This document shows positions 1-10,217 of a stretch of 64,000 nt of DNA, piece by piece; position 1 is the first letter of the stretch; each line of letters starts with the position of its first letter. The translations under genes were made by a program, and so were the position numbers. The DNA is from Argentina anserina (Eukaryota; Streptophyta; Magnoliopsida; Rosales; Rosaceae): positions 27,032,001 to 27,096,000 of the forward strand of contig NC_065876.1 of NCBI RefSeq assembly GCF_933775445.1, written 5' to 3'. The notes under the pieces were generated by a model. The model had not been told where the DNA came from, made no database searches, and saw only the letters and a list, made by a program, of their open reading frames with translations.

Positions 1-147
1 AAGAAGTAATTGAGTTTTTTGTTTTTGTTTTTTTTATGAAGGGGTTAAAAGTAAGTCAAATAAATCTGACAGAACCAAACAGTGACTTAATTTGCACGTC
101 ATGGAATGCAATGCTAAGCTTGGCTGCGAAATATCACCAGTCGGTTT

Positions 148-148
<1 letters not shown>

Positions 149-204
<56 letters not shown>
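149..204. repeat. (GA)n microsatellite
   Basis: About 28 uninterrupted AG dinucleotides. They open an artificial reading frame of alternating Arg-Glu that is not a gene. Confidence 0.97.
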
Positions 205-208
<4 letters not shown>

Positions 209-392
209 GAAGTTCAAGACGATGTCTTCATTTTTTAGGTTGAAATGAGCTCGAAATTTCTTGGACCATTTGGAATGCTAGATTCATTACAGCTCGTCCT
301 TTAATTTTCATATGCTGAACTGTTGAAAGTTGCATGTTGTCATTTCAATTGTTTTTAATTATTATATCCAGTAGACATTAATATAAGGAAAA

Positions 393-609
393 AATTATTA
401 TATGTATTTGGTACATGATTTATGCGGCACATTATTTTAATGTTATTAGTATAATTTTTACTGTATTTATTTCTGATTGGTTACTCATATTTAAATAAAT
501 TTGTTCTTTTACCGCGTACATATTTATCACACCATGAACTAATATGATTGGCTGTGTACACCACATGACAGTATCACGTGGTGTTTCGGGTACACAGAAT
601 AATTACTCT
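393..609 (+). repeat. MITE-like dispersed repeat, copy 1
   Basis: This AT-rich block of about 215 bp recurs in reverse orientation at 58456-58673. Shared stretches include GTTACTCATATTTAAATAA, ACCGCGTACAT and GTGTACACCACATGA. The two ends are weakly inverted (AATTATTATATGTA against TAATTATTCTGTGTA). Small size, no coding potential and two scattered copies suggest a non-autonomous DNA transposon. No target duplication was assigned. The bases from here to 1558 hold no gene that I can see. Confidence 0.6.
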
Positions 610-1558
610 AATATAAGAATGTAAGCAAATTTGCGAATATTCGTCAAATCATTTTTGATCTATGTATGATAAGAAAAAATAAACTATTATCTCAAAAATG
701 AAATTATTTACTAGCTACAATGCTACGGCATGTTCTTATTAGGTTATTGAAATGAGAGTTTGTCAACGACAATCCATACTTTTTGGGTGTGGTTATTGCC
801 ATCTCACGGTATTCTTTGTTCACCCTAGCTACAATCATAATTCATTCCAAATATTATATTTTTACCCTTGAAACTAAAAAAATAATAATAAAGTAAAATA
901 TATTTAACGATAAACGAAATTAAATAATTATTTAAATTTTAGTATTAAGCACAAGTAACAACTCCAACAACTCATCATATGACTGTTTGGTATCATTTTT
1001 TTTTTGCATATTGTATTCATTAAGGTATTTGTTCTTAATCTTCAATATTGTCACAATATATATAATATAGTTCGAGTAGAAAAAACATCAAGCAAAAAGT
1101 ATGAAAGTTATATAAAAAAGAAGGGGTTGAATAGAGAAAATAATATAAGACAATAGGATGAATTAAAAGAAAAATAAAAAAGATATTAATTTTAGTTTGA
1201 CATTCTTTTTAATCATTTAATTTTACAATATTTATGTTTTTTTTCTAAGAATAAATGTAAAATATTTGAGTTTAAATATAATTATATGAAGAACAAAGAA
1301 GACGGTGGAGTGACAATGACGCAGTCATACTTTTTTTATCTATTGGTGGTGATTGATGTGTCTAACTGGGTCGCCTTAGATGTTGTAAGGTATGTATGAA
1401 TGTTTCCAATTTGTATCCAATGGAGTTCAAAACTGTGATACCCTTCCTAACGACGCAACTATATATTCTATTATTGAAACTTTTTCCTATATACACCAAT
1501 TTGTAATTTTTGCATACCATGTCATTTTTATCGCTCTGGTAGTTATATGACTAATATC

Positions 1559-2063
1559 CTAGGTTGCACAGAATCATGTACGGGTACGTAGAAGCGAAAC
1601 GTTTAGAAACGCGGAAACGTGTTTTTTAAAATTTTTAGGAAGCGGGTACGTTTTGGAAACGTCAAAATAAAATAAAATAAATATATCTAAATCATATAAA
1701 AAATAAATATAATAACAAATTTTTAGTTGAAGTAACTCAAAATCTCAAATAGAGTAAATAACTTGTTGTTCAACATTCGAAATGATATAAATATAATGAA
1801 AGATCTAGGTATCAATAAGAGAAAATGAGGGTCGGCGACTCGGCGGTAGGTCAAAAATATGTCGAAATAAGTCATTTGACTCGACGGAGGTATGTCTAGC
1901 CTTTCATTAAAAAAACTAAAAAAACATAAAAAATTCGGAAACTCGCGTTTCCAAAACACATTTTTCTGGAAATACGTTTCCGTCGCGTTTCCGGATTAGT
2001 TCTGGAGTGGTTCCGTTTCGGAAGCTGGAAACGTGAGTGAATGCATGTTTCCGTGCTTCCTAG
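1559..2063. repeat. Foldback or TIR element rich in GGAAACG motifs
   Basis: The left end (CTAGGTTGCACAGAATCATG) matches the reverse complement of the right end (CTAGGAAGCACGGAAACATG) with few mismatches. Inside, GGAAACG motifs point one way in the left half and the other way in the right half, so the strand could fold back on itself. There is no convincing coding sequence. It is probably a small TIR transposon derivative of unassigned superfamily. Confidence 0.55.
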
Positions 2064-3022
2064 CTTATATCTCCTCGAACAGATCTTTAGTGTTTCTAAT
2101 GTTTGAATGTTCGATGATTCCATTTCATAGCTCCGCTCTAAGACTCCTTCTAGCCACTTGCATAGTTATTGCATCAATGAGATGAAATTAAGTTTCCCCC
2201 AACCCTCCGTGCTCCCTCTTAAATATTGGATATGATGCAGACCCCGAGATGGTAACCAGTATTTGAGTACACATGTGTCTAATGTTGGTTATGTAGCCTA
2301 TGGACATGAGCAGAAGTGATATTTGATATATATGATTTTTTTGAAAAGACTGATATATATGATGTCAATGTCACGTTTTGTGTTATGAATCAGTAAGGGT
2401 CCCTAACATAAATGTATTTATTCTTATTTTTCTCGAAATTTCGGTAAGTGCATCCATGAATTAGGAATTAAATACTAATTTAATACCGTTGTCGGTACTA
2501 ATTATCTTTACGTTGGTACTTTTTCTTTCGTGATCGAACTAATGAAAGCAACATTATATATAGTGTATTCTACGTAAAAAAAAAATATATATATATATAT
2601 ATATTGTATTGCAATCGAATTAAAGTCACAACCTCTTACTAGACTAATGTAATCTATGTATTCTATCATTACTATAATTAGGGAGCTTTTATTCATATCT
2701 CTAAAATCGCACTTAGACCTTCCATTTTTTTTCAATTTAGTATTGGCTTTGTCAACTGATGTGAAATTACTGAAAAGACAAGTATAAAAATAAACAAAAC
2801 AAAATTTCAACACCATACATTTGAAATCTTACTTTTTTTTCTTAACATAATCATTTCAACCGGACTACACCATCTAGCTAAACTATGATATAATATTTTT
2901 CAATAATTCACATGCATCCTAACAAAAATATTCTTCACACTTTGTAGATATTTATAATCTTTATAATTAATTATTCTAATGTATTGTGCTCCATACATTT
3001 GAATGCACATATATATATATAT

Positions 3023-3422
3023 AGTTCCTATCTAGAGTGAACTTTCACTCTGAAATGACAAAGTCAAGTTCCAATTTTAGCACACTTTCCGGTCAATGTT
3101 TTTCATCACAAGTGATTTAATATTTATGTATGTTATTCAAAATCATTTCCGCAAAGTTTCATTCAATTTGACAATGGTTTGAGTTTTCAAAATTGAGATT
3201 TACATGAACGGTTTGTGTTGAACATATTTAATTCGTTCATTGATTTAATCTAATTTCAATACCTCAACGATAATCGAATTGGATGAAATTTTGCAGAGAT
3301 GATCTTAAATAGCATATCTAAATATAGAATCACTTGTGATGAAAACATTTAACCGAAAAGTGTGCTAAAATTGGAACTTCACTATGTAATTTCAGAGTGA
3401 AAGTTCACTCTGGATAAAGACT
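3023..3422. repeat. MITE with about 90-bp terminal inverted repeats
   Basis: The left arm (AGAGTGAACTTTCACTCTGA, then CAAGTTCCAATTTTAGCACA, then ATCACAAGTGATT) is repeated almost perfectly in reverse complement at the right end. The arms enclose about 200 bp of AT-rich filler. The tip AGAGTGAACTTTCACTCT is itself a near-palindrome. No coding capacity. The superfamily is not assigned because the target duplication is ambiguous in the flanking TA-rich DNA. Confidence 0.8.
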
Positions 3423-4216
3423 AATATACATATATTTTTGTAATGAATTGCATATGAATTTAATCTGATAATGATACTGTGATTCTGATTGACCCTTTGA
3501 AAGTCTCGATATAGCTATTATTTGAACCAATTGAATGACTCTTTTGAAGTATAATAAATAGAGTTATATTGATTTCATTCAACTATGGGCATTTTGGGAA
3601 AATTAGGGAGGTCTAAATAGAATTTTAGCTACTTGAAAAAGAAAAATAGAGGTCTAATTAACAAAGAGATCCAAGTGCCAATTTTGGAGGTAAGAATAAA
3701 AGCTCCCATATAATTGTGGAAATGACAACATAAAAAAATATGACATTTTTTAGTTGGTTAAGGGTGCGACTATTGTCATCCCACAGTCAATTTTATTCAC
3801 CCCATATTCTTTTTACACCCAAACTGTAATTGTTTCCTTCAGATTTACGTTGTTCACCCAATTTCAATACCCAATATACCATTTTTCAATAATATTTTGT
3901 TCATCGTACAATTTTTTTTTTAACTTTGAACTTACTTTGTTCATCCATTTGCCACTTTTTTTAATTTCATAATTATTTTAATAACCACTATTAAGAAAAG
4001 ATCTTGAGCTATTGACTTTGGTTTTGGTGTCTTATAGCAGATGAATGAAGCTAATCCGACTGTCGGTTAATCATTCAATTAAACCAAAGAACAACAAAAC
4101 GATTTTAAGGTTCTAAACCAGACTTTACAACAAAAAAGAGACATATGATACATTATAGGTATAAGTTGAACCTAACGTTGACTTTCTAATTACACGTATT
4201 GGTGATACTGGTAGAA

Positions 4217-4246
4217 GATTATTATTATTATTATTATTATTATTAT
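4217..4246. repeat. (ATT)n microsatellite
   Basis: About ten uninterrupted ATT/TTA trinucleotides. Confidence 0.95.
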
Positions 4247-4870
4247 GAGCCATGACTGAATCGTGAATACAAGAGTTAAAACGGCTAAGAGGAAATCTAA
4301 TCTAATTTAATCTTTAGGTTTAAGTGCATCTTATGCAAAATAAAAGATAGTGTAAAGAAATAAATTGTAATTTTTAACAACTTGTTGTCCTTTAGGATAA
4401 TTTTATACCGGGGTATTTTGGTATTTCAACAATTTAATAATATATGGGGTAAATAGAGTAGATTGTGGGAAAAAAAACCTATTGCCACACATAGAGCCCT
4501 CGTGCTTTGATAATCTTCGAAACCAAAAATCCTACGGCGTTAGTCTTGATTCTCATCCCTCCTCCATCACACAATCATGTCTTCCACCCTTGAATCGGTG
4601 ACAGCAAGGTTTGCCACCTCCCTTGCGCTCGCACTAGGAGATGAGGATGATGTGATCGACATCTCACACATGAACAAGAAAACAAAGGTTCGAAACAATT
4701 CCATACTCTACCTCCTTGCCAAGCCTCTCACCACCAAATCCTATACCATTGACGATTTGCAATCCCAATTTTGTAGGTTTGGGTTCTCAAACTGTCACAT
4801 CCCGGGACCTGGTCTGCCGTAACATGATATTGTCCGCTTTGGACATAGCCCTCATGGTTTTATTTCTGAG

Positions 4871-4944
4871 AGCTCACGAGCAACTTCCAAGTAGGTCACC
4901 CATCCTAGGATTTCTCTACCCAAACAAGCTTAAATTTGGAGTTC
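4871..4944 (-). other. 5S rRNA-derived segment in Cassandra 3' LTR
   Basis: The minus strand keeps 5S rRNA-like blocks, in altered form: a counterpart of GAACTCCGAAGTTAAGC and GGATGGGTGACCTACTTGGA. In Cassandra this part carries the polymerase III internal promoter. This copy is more diverged than the one in the other LTR. Confidence 0.8.
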
Positions 4945-5208
4945 ACATCCCCTCCGAAGCCATTGAGCCCCCAAAAGGCCCCGTGTTAGATGGAGGTGGG
5001 CATGTACATATAAGATATGTCACCCCTCTCCGTTGGCCGATGTGGGATATTACAATTCACCCCCCTTGGGAGTCCAACGTCCTCGTCGGCACACTCGCAC
5101 CACACGATAGAGTAGCTCTGATACCAAAATGTCACATCCCGGGACCTACTCTGCTGTAACACGATATTGCACATTTTGGAAATAGACCTCATGGTTTTGT
5201 TTCTGGTA

Positions 5209-5283
5209 GCTCACGAGAAACTTCCCAGTAGGTCACTCACCCTGAGATTTTTCTAGCTCGAGCAAGCTTAACTTCGGAGTTCA
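5209..5283 (-). other. 5S rRNA-derived segment in Cassandra 5' LTR
   Basis: The minus strand reads GAACTCCGAAGTTAAGCTTG, then GGGTGAGTGACCTACTGGGA and AGTTTCTCGTG, closely following plant 5S rRNA. It is part of the LTR, not a functional 5S gene: the first third of 5S rRNA has diverged. Confidence 0.85.
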
Positions 5284-6120
5284 CATCCCCTCCGAAGCCA
5301 TTGAGCCCCAAAAAACCTCGTGTTAGATGGAGGTGGGCATGTACATATAAGACACATCACCACATCCCTGTTGGCCGATGTGAGATATTACACAAATGCG
5401 GCTTCAAGGTACTATCCTGAACAAACAATAAGTTAGTTTTCAAGTTTAACCTAGCGTATGATCGCAACAACATGTTCTGGGGAGGTCCCTAGTACTATCT
5501 GAAGGCCCCGAACAAAATTATGCTTGAGGTTTTTTCTAATCAATCTATCAGCCCTAATGTTAAGGGCAATGACACAATTTAAAGTCTTTGTTTATTTTGA
5601 ATAATGTTATACAATTATACTTGCTCGTAGTTGTAGGATGAATAAGTCGCGCTTAATATGGAATGAGTAGACATATGCTATATATCATGTGAGTATGCTC
5701 ACAGTCACTTGTCTATTTGGAAATGGTAGCAGAGGGATATGTAATGACTATTCTGTATTTGATCATCTTTTTTATAAACCAATTGGTTTCTTAAAAAAAA
5801 AGAGAGAGTAGAATGTGGGATGATAATAACCGCACCCTTTGATTAAATGATCATAAATTTAATAAATTTCGTCAATTTCAAACTAATTAATTTATAGAGG
5901 TTTTATTGTATATCAATGTAACCCTATAAACTCAATTATTCAACCACTTTTTGATCAAAAAGAAAAATATTCAACCACTTGGAATAGAATTGGTAAATGT
6001 CATTATATAACAAAGAGAATAAAGGGATCCAGATGAGACATGATTGCAATTTGATGAGTTGGTGGACTATCCGTCTATCCAAATCATTCATTTTGAAACT
6101 AAACGATAGATAATTCATAA

Positions 6121-6146
6121 TATATATATATATATATATATATATT
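6121..6146. repeat. (TA)n microsatellite
   Basis: A simple TA run. The bases between 5838 and 6677 otherwise show no gene; the strand is AT-rich with scattered stops. Confidence 0.95.
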
Positions 6147-6677
6147 GAATTCGAAAATATGGATCTAATTTTTTTTAGAGAGAATGTTTATAATTTTATT
6201 AAAACTATCCAATATACAACCATGGGATGACTCGGTCGTGGACGACGTTCCCCATCACATCCCTACTTGAAAAACAAATTATTACAGTGGATAAGAACCG
6301 AAATGGGTTCAACTGTAACTAAAACTGTTCTAGAAGTCTCGTTATATCCATACCGTCAACCTCAAGAAGAAACAACTCACTCTAACACTATATACCAAAA
6401 TTACTGACACATATGGATAGGCAACATCCCTATTACATTAACACCAAGAATTAATCGTCATTAAACTATTAGTCTATGAAATCGATATCATAATCATGGC
6501 ACACCCCGAGACACAACCTTTGACACTCAAAACCTATAAAAAAACAAACTAATCACGGGATGTAATTTGTTTGGTACGTACGTATGTAGAGATTTTCTTA
6601 CATATATACCTGATTAATCACGGGAGATCCTATTGTTAAATTTGTTTTTTGAAAGAAGGACTAAAACGGTAGCCCTC

Positions 6678-7043
6678 ACACTGTTGTCATTAATGAAACC
6701 ACATAATACAAGGGAGGGGGGGGGGGGCAAAGAACCTGAACCCATATTGTAGAAACATCTCAAAATAATATCAGGAGATAAAATATAACACATGCATTCT
6801 AACCCTCACAAATTAGCAAATACCTGAACCCATATTGTAGAAACATCCTCAAAATAATATCAAGAGATACAATACAACACATGCATTCTAACCCGCACAA
6901 ATTAGCAAACACTGTTGTCATTAATGAAACCATATAATACAAGGGGGGGGGGGGGGCACAAAGAACCTTAACCCATATTGTAGAAACATCTCAAAATAAT
7001 ATTAGGAGACACAATACAACACATGCATTCTAACCCACACAAA
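6678..7043. repeat. Three-copy tandem repeat with poly-G tracts
   Basis: A unit of about 145 bp starting CACTGTTGTCATTAATGAAA, with a poly-G run and then GAACCTGAACCCATATTGTA, is present at 6678-6822 and 6910-7043. A middle copy (6823-6909) lacks the first third. Noncoding. Confidence 0.85.
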
Positions 7044-7928
7044 GCTTATGCTGAGCCATAAATTTCTCTGTCCATCAGTTTTCACACTAAGCTGCCTCTG
7101 GAAATTTCCAACGAAATTAAGTTTCATCCTGCCACTAGGAGGCTGCGACTATTTGACAAAGTAAGGAACTCGCTGCCTTATTAGAGTACACATGACACAT
7201 AAAGTGCAACTACCAGGACATAACCCACTTCTTATTATGAAAAACAAACAACTAACATCTAACGACAAAAAGTAAACTAAAAATTTTAATACAAATACCC
7301 TAAATGGGTTATTTTCCTTACCCCAAGCCAGGCCCAATACGATGGTCCAAGCCCAAGTCAAGGCCCATGAGAAGGGAGATACCACGGCTACCAATCGAGC
7401 CCTGCCGATCACAACCCCGCTTAGCCACACCAGCCAAGCCACCACCGCACACCCTCTACCACCGAACTCGCACGATGCTCCGATCCAAGCTAAATAGAGC
7501 AAGATCTGAAACTTGATTAAGACTCTTCTCATGGTAGATCGGCTGGAAGTCGCCCGGATCCATAACTAAAGACACCACTGATTGGAGAAACCCCCGAACC
7601 GAGATCGCCTAGCCTTCGATATTTCGTCCTCCAAGCCACAAAGGGAACGCCGCCACGCTTGGCCGCCACAATAGACTCCCCCTCTCCTCACCTCACATAC
7701 TACCGTCATTTTGAAGTCCTCCATGCCACAAAGGATCCCGGCGTGCAGCCTCATACGGAGGCAACTAGGCCCGTCCGACAATGGCAGGAGAACTCGCCGC
7801 CGGACAGGGGAAGGCATAAGTGTGTTTTTCCCTTCCTAGGGTTTTTCTCTCTCGGACGATGCTGGTGGCAGGTTTTAGATGGCCAACAATTCTAAAGATA
7901 ATGTTAAATTATTTCTGGATAGCTAGGT
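7044..7928. other. Unclassified repeat-like block, GC-richer than its surroundings
   Basis: The stretch from about 7300 to 7860 has a higher GC content than the neighbouring DNA and a long open frame on the minus strand (7149-7532). The frame lacks any recognisable domain and looks accidental. Composition and position next to tandem repeats suggest an untranslated part of a retroelement. I cannot name it. Confidence 0.35.
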
Positions 7929-8345
7929 AATCAACAAAACACACGCAACGACCAAATCCCATTTGTTTTGAAAATGCTAGTTCAATTATTGTTGCTCATA
8001 TGTCATAATTCATGACAATTAATAAAACTCTAGTTTGCCTCATTTTTTTTGTCTATTAGTCGTGATGATCACCAAAACACACGCAACGACCAAATCCCAT
8101 TTGTTTTGAACATACCAGTTCAATTACTGTTGCTCATATGTCATAATTCATGACAATTAATAAAACTCTAGTTTGCCTCATTTTTTTTTGTCTATTAGTC
8201 GTGATGATCACCAAAACACACGCAACGACCAAATCCCATTTGTTTTGAACATACCAGTTCAATTACTGTTGCTCATATGTCATAATTCATGACAATTAAT
8301 AAAACTCTAGTTTGCCTCATTTTTTTTTGTCTATTAGTCTTGATG
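7929..8345. repeat. Three-copy 139-bp tandem repeat
   Basis: Units start ATCANCAAAACACACGCAAC at 7929, 8068 and 8207, giving a 139-bp period. Copies two and three are almost identical; the first differs at several positions. Each has a poly-T run followed by GTCTATTAGTCGTGATG. Noncoding. Confidence 0.95.
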
Positions 8346-8610
8346 ATCACTTTCGAGTTCGGAAAGTATCCAACATCCCATTTGCATGCGAATGAGCAAA
8401 TCGTTCGGGTATGAAAAATTAGGTACACATCTCCAATCTTAATATCGTTAGTACAAAAGTCTCAGTGTATATATATATTCAACTTCCCCTTTTTATCTTT
8501 TATAATTTTATTTTTTCTCCTTTTCTTTTCCTATTTTTTTACCCTCATGTATATTATGACTTCAATTTATCATTGTTTCTGCCATGAGAATTTCTGGAAA
8601 ATTCATTTTT

Positions 8611-9012
8611 AGTGAAACTGTTGACGCCAAAGGAGGGTTTCTAGTTATATATATATATATATATATATACACAAACCTTTCTAGGTATGGACGTCTGCAC
8701 CGTGGGGATTCCGCGATTTCGGCAACTGGCGACGCGCAACGACACTGCGGATAGTGCCGGCCGTCCTCCCCCCTTCCGGCGCTCATGTCTGTGTCGATCG
8801 GTGTTGCAACGCCGGCCCACGGCAGCCGGAATCTCAAAACTTGGCCGCACTGTCGTTGCACGTTGCCGGTCCCATTGAATCCGCTTGGTGTGGACGTCTG
8901 CCCTTGAAAATCCTCATATATATATAAATATATTAAAAAACTATGCATCAAGCCATCAGTAAATTATTTTGGCCAGACATGTTCTATTGAAGTGTATCAT
9001 CTAGTGACTAAC
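8611..9012 (+). repeat. Foldback repeat R, left copy (R1), cut by the Tat LTR
   Basis: It starts AGTGAAACTGTTGACGCCAA, runs through a TA tract and a GC-rich core, and ends TCATCTAGTGACTAAC directly against the LTR at 9013. The same sequence follows the other LTR at 23620. This copy lacks the last 20 bp of the repeat and about 90 bp of the second arm. The core is an imperfect inverted repeat, clearer in the right copy. Confidence 0.85.
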
Positions 9013-9841
9013 TGTTCGAGCTGGGAAAAAGATTTCCTCAAGGAACAATCAGCAAGCCCAGGTTTTGAACTCTAGATGGTTCTAATCTTCGTTCTCTGTT
9101 GTTGCTTGGAGTGCCAGTACCTTTGAGTTAGGTACAACTCTTGCTTGTTGATGATGATTGCGCTCACGTACTGTCTTCTTCTCGAACGATTGTTCCGCAG
9201 TTCCTGATAAACCGCTGAAGTTCGAAAGACCTATACACAACCGGAGTTACTTGGTACCTTTCACTCCACCTCAAGTAGATGGCCGATCTTACTTTAGACC
9301 GCTTGGGGAAAAGTAGAGCTTATAATGTGTCGTTGATAGCGGAACTCTCTTGCTGTAGGGAATTGCTGACTAGTGCAGACTTTTGTGTTTGCTAGAAGCT
9401 AGGCTAGCGACTCGATGGACTTGACTCTGGTTGCCGAAACTAATCGGACTTGTTGCTACATGCAGCGCGAGGCGTACATCTGGGTAGCTCCCCTCCAATG
9501 GGAGACTTGGTTGCCGAAGCTAATCGGACTTTTGCTCTGTGAGGAGACTTGACTATGCGGTTGCGCGATAGTTTGTTTGACGTTGTGTGTGTGTTATTTT
9601 GCACATTCAACCCCTTTATATAGAGAACACAGATTGTTCTTTCTTGTGGATCAAGTCTTGAGAACCTCTTAGTTGATTTGGATTCACCTTCCTTATTCAA
9701 CTCTGATTCTATACAGCATCAGTCCCGAAATCTATTCCAATAAGGAACGTAATCTTGCTCTTCGATAGATTTTCCCCAAATTACCGGTCCACGAGCTTAA
9801 ACAATATAGATAATACCGGAGTATTATTTTAGGCCCAAACA
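9013..9841 (-). repeat. Tat element 3' LTR (829 bp)
   Basis: It is bounded by TGTTCGAGCTGGG at 9013 and GGCCCAAACA at 9841, so the minus strand starts TGTTTGGGCC and ends with CA. It matches 22801-23618 closely, with scattered substitutions. The TG...CA ends and the adjacent polypurine tract fix the inner border. Confidence 0.95.
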
Positions 9842-9853
9842 TTGCCCCCCAGG
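9842..9853 (-). other. Polypurine tract of the Tat element
   Basis: On the minus strand CCTGGGGGGCAA lies directly before the 3' LTR; this is the plus-strand priming site expected there. Confidence 0.85.
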
Positions 9854-10110
9854 CCTTGAAATTGAAGACCCAGCGAAATTGAAAAGGGCTAGAAGAAAAC
9901 CCAAAAGGTTATCTTTTAAAATAATTCGAAACCCTTTACGTTCCTTCGTTGCCAATCGACGCGCGACTTCACCTCAAACCACTACAACCCTTCGACCTGA
10001 AGTACGCGAGAAACACCTACTGTTTCAGAAACTCAAACTAGTTTCAATCGAGCAGACACATCTCTTCCGAGAACCCAATCAGTCTCAATCTCAGAAACCC
10101 TTTTAGTTTC

Positions 10111-10117
10111 TATTTAA
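10111..10117 (+). promoter_or_regulatory. Possible TATA box of the antisense gene
   Basis: TATTTAA stands 107 bp before the ATG at 10218, outside the LTR. The position and a following CA-rich leader fit a plant promoter, but this is pattern only. Confidence 0.35.
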
Positions 10118-10217
10118 GTCGCGATCTCGAACTCTACCAGTTCATCCAATCCACTTGTTTCCATTATCAGAAAACCCAGAAAAAGCCCCCTTTCGAAATC
10201 TTTAATCTTCAGCAACA

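Larger units (their letters stand above)
4793..5392 (-). mobile_element. Cassandra TRIM retrotransposon (5S rRNA-containing LTRs)
   Basis: Two direct repeats of 262 and 263 bp (4793-5054, 5130-5392) start TGTCACATCCCGGGACCT and end TATTACA. They enclose only about 75 bp. Reading the minus strand, a TGGTATCAGAGC primer-binding site (about 5116-5127) follows the 5' LTR, and an AAGGGGGGTGAAT polypurine tract precedes the 3' LTR. Each LTR carries a 5S rRNA-like segment, which is diagnostic of Cassandra. The flanking CAAAC (4788-4792) and CAAAT (5393-5397) look like a 5-bp target duplication with one change. It has no coding capacity and relies on proteins of other elements. Confidence 0.93.
4577..5600 (+). 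pseudogene. Decayed DUF4283-like ORF, interrupted by Cassandra
   Basis: An ATG at 4577 opens about 72 codons, including an acidic stretch (GDEDDVIDIS) and YLLAKPLTTKSYTIDDLQSQ. The latter resembles the start of DUF4283 proteins, which are common in plant LINE ORF1 and related repeats. Cassandra then interrupts the frame after 4792. Beyond it, a frame around 5430-5500 reads VFKFNLAYDRNNMFWGGP, like the DUF4283 pattern of a residue run ending in GGPW, and then stops. The parts fit one ancestral frame broken by insertion and decay. I recognise the family only by pattern and have no function to offer. Confidence 0.45.
3762..5837. mobile_element. Putative 2.1-kb TIR element
   Basis: GGGTGCGACTATTGTCATCC at 3762 is mirrored by the reverse complement of GTGGGATGATAATAACCGCA at 5815; the inverted match is about 23 bp with three mismatches. 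Between them lie a decayed DUF4283-like frame and a Cassandra insertion. A third relative of the motif (GGGTGTGGTTATTGCCATCT) stands at 785, so the motif is dispersed, as transposon ends are. The target duplication is unclear, and the two ends could belong to separate short repeats. Confidence 0.4.

Noticed and set aside
36..248. 70-codon frame over the (GA)n run
   Set aside because: It is created by the microsatellite (alternating Arg-Glu) and has no domain or promoter.
4716..5159. 147-codon plus-strand frame
   Set aside because: It runs through the Cassandra LTR and its 5S-like segment, so it is an accidental frame.
5130..5392. Functional 5S rRNA gene
   Set aside because: Only part of 5S is conserved, and it is enclosed in paired LTRs with primer site and polypurine tract.
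7149..7532. 127-codon minus-strand frame with hydrophobic stretches
   Set aside because: No recognisable domain, repeat-like surroundings, and a competing frame on the other strand.
8562..8951. Minus- and plus-strand frames in the R repeats
   Set aside because: Both strands are open because the core is GC-rich and palindromic; the frames include (TA)n translated as Tyr-Ile repeats.
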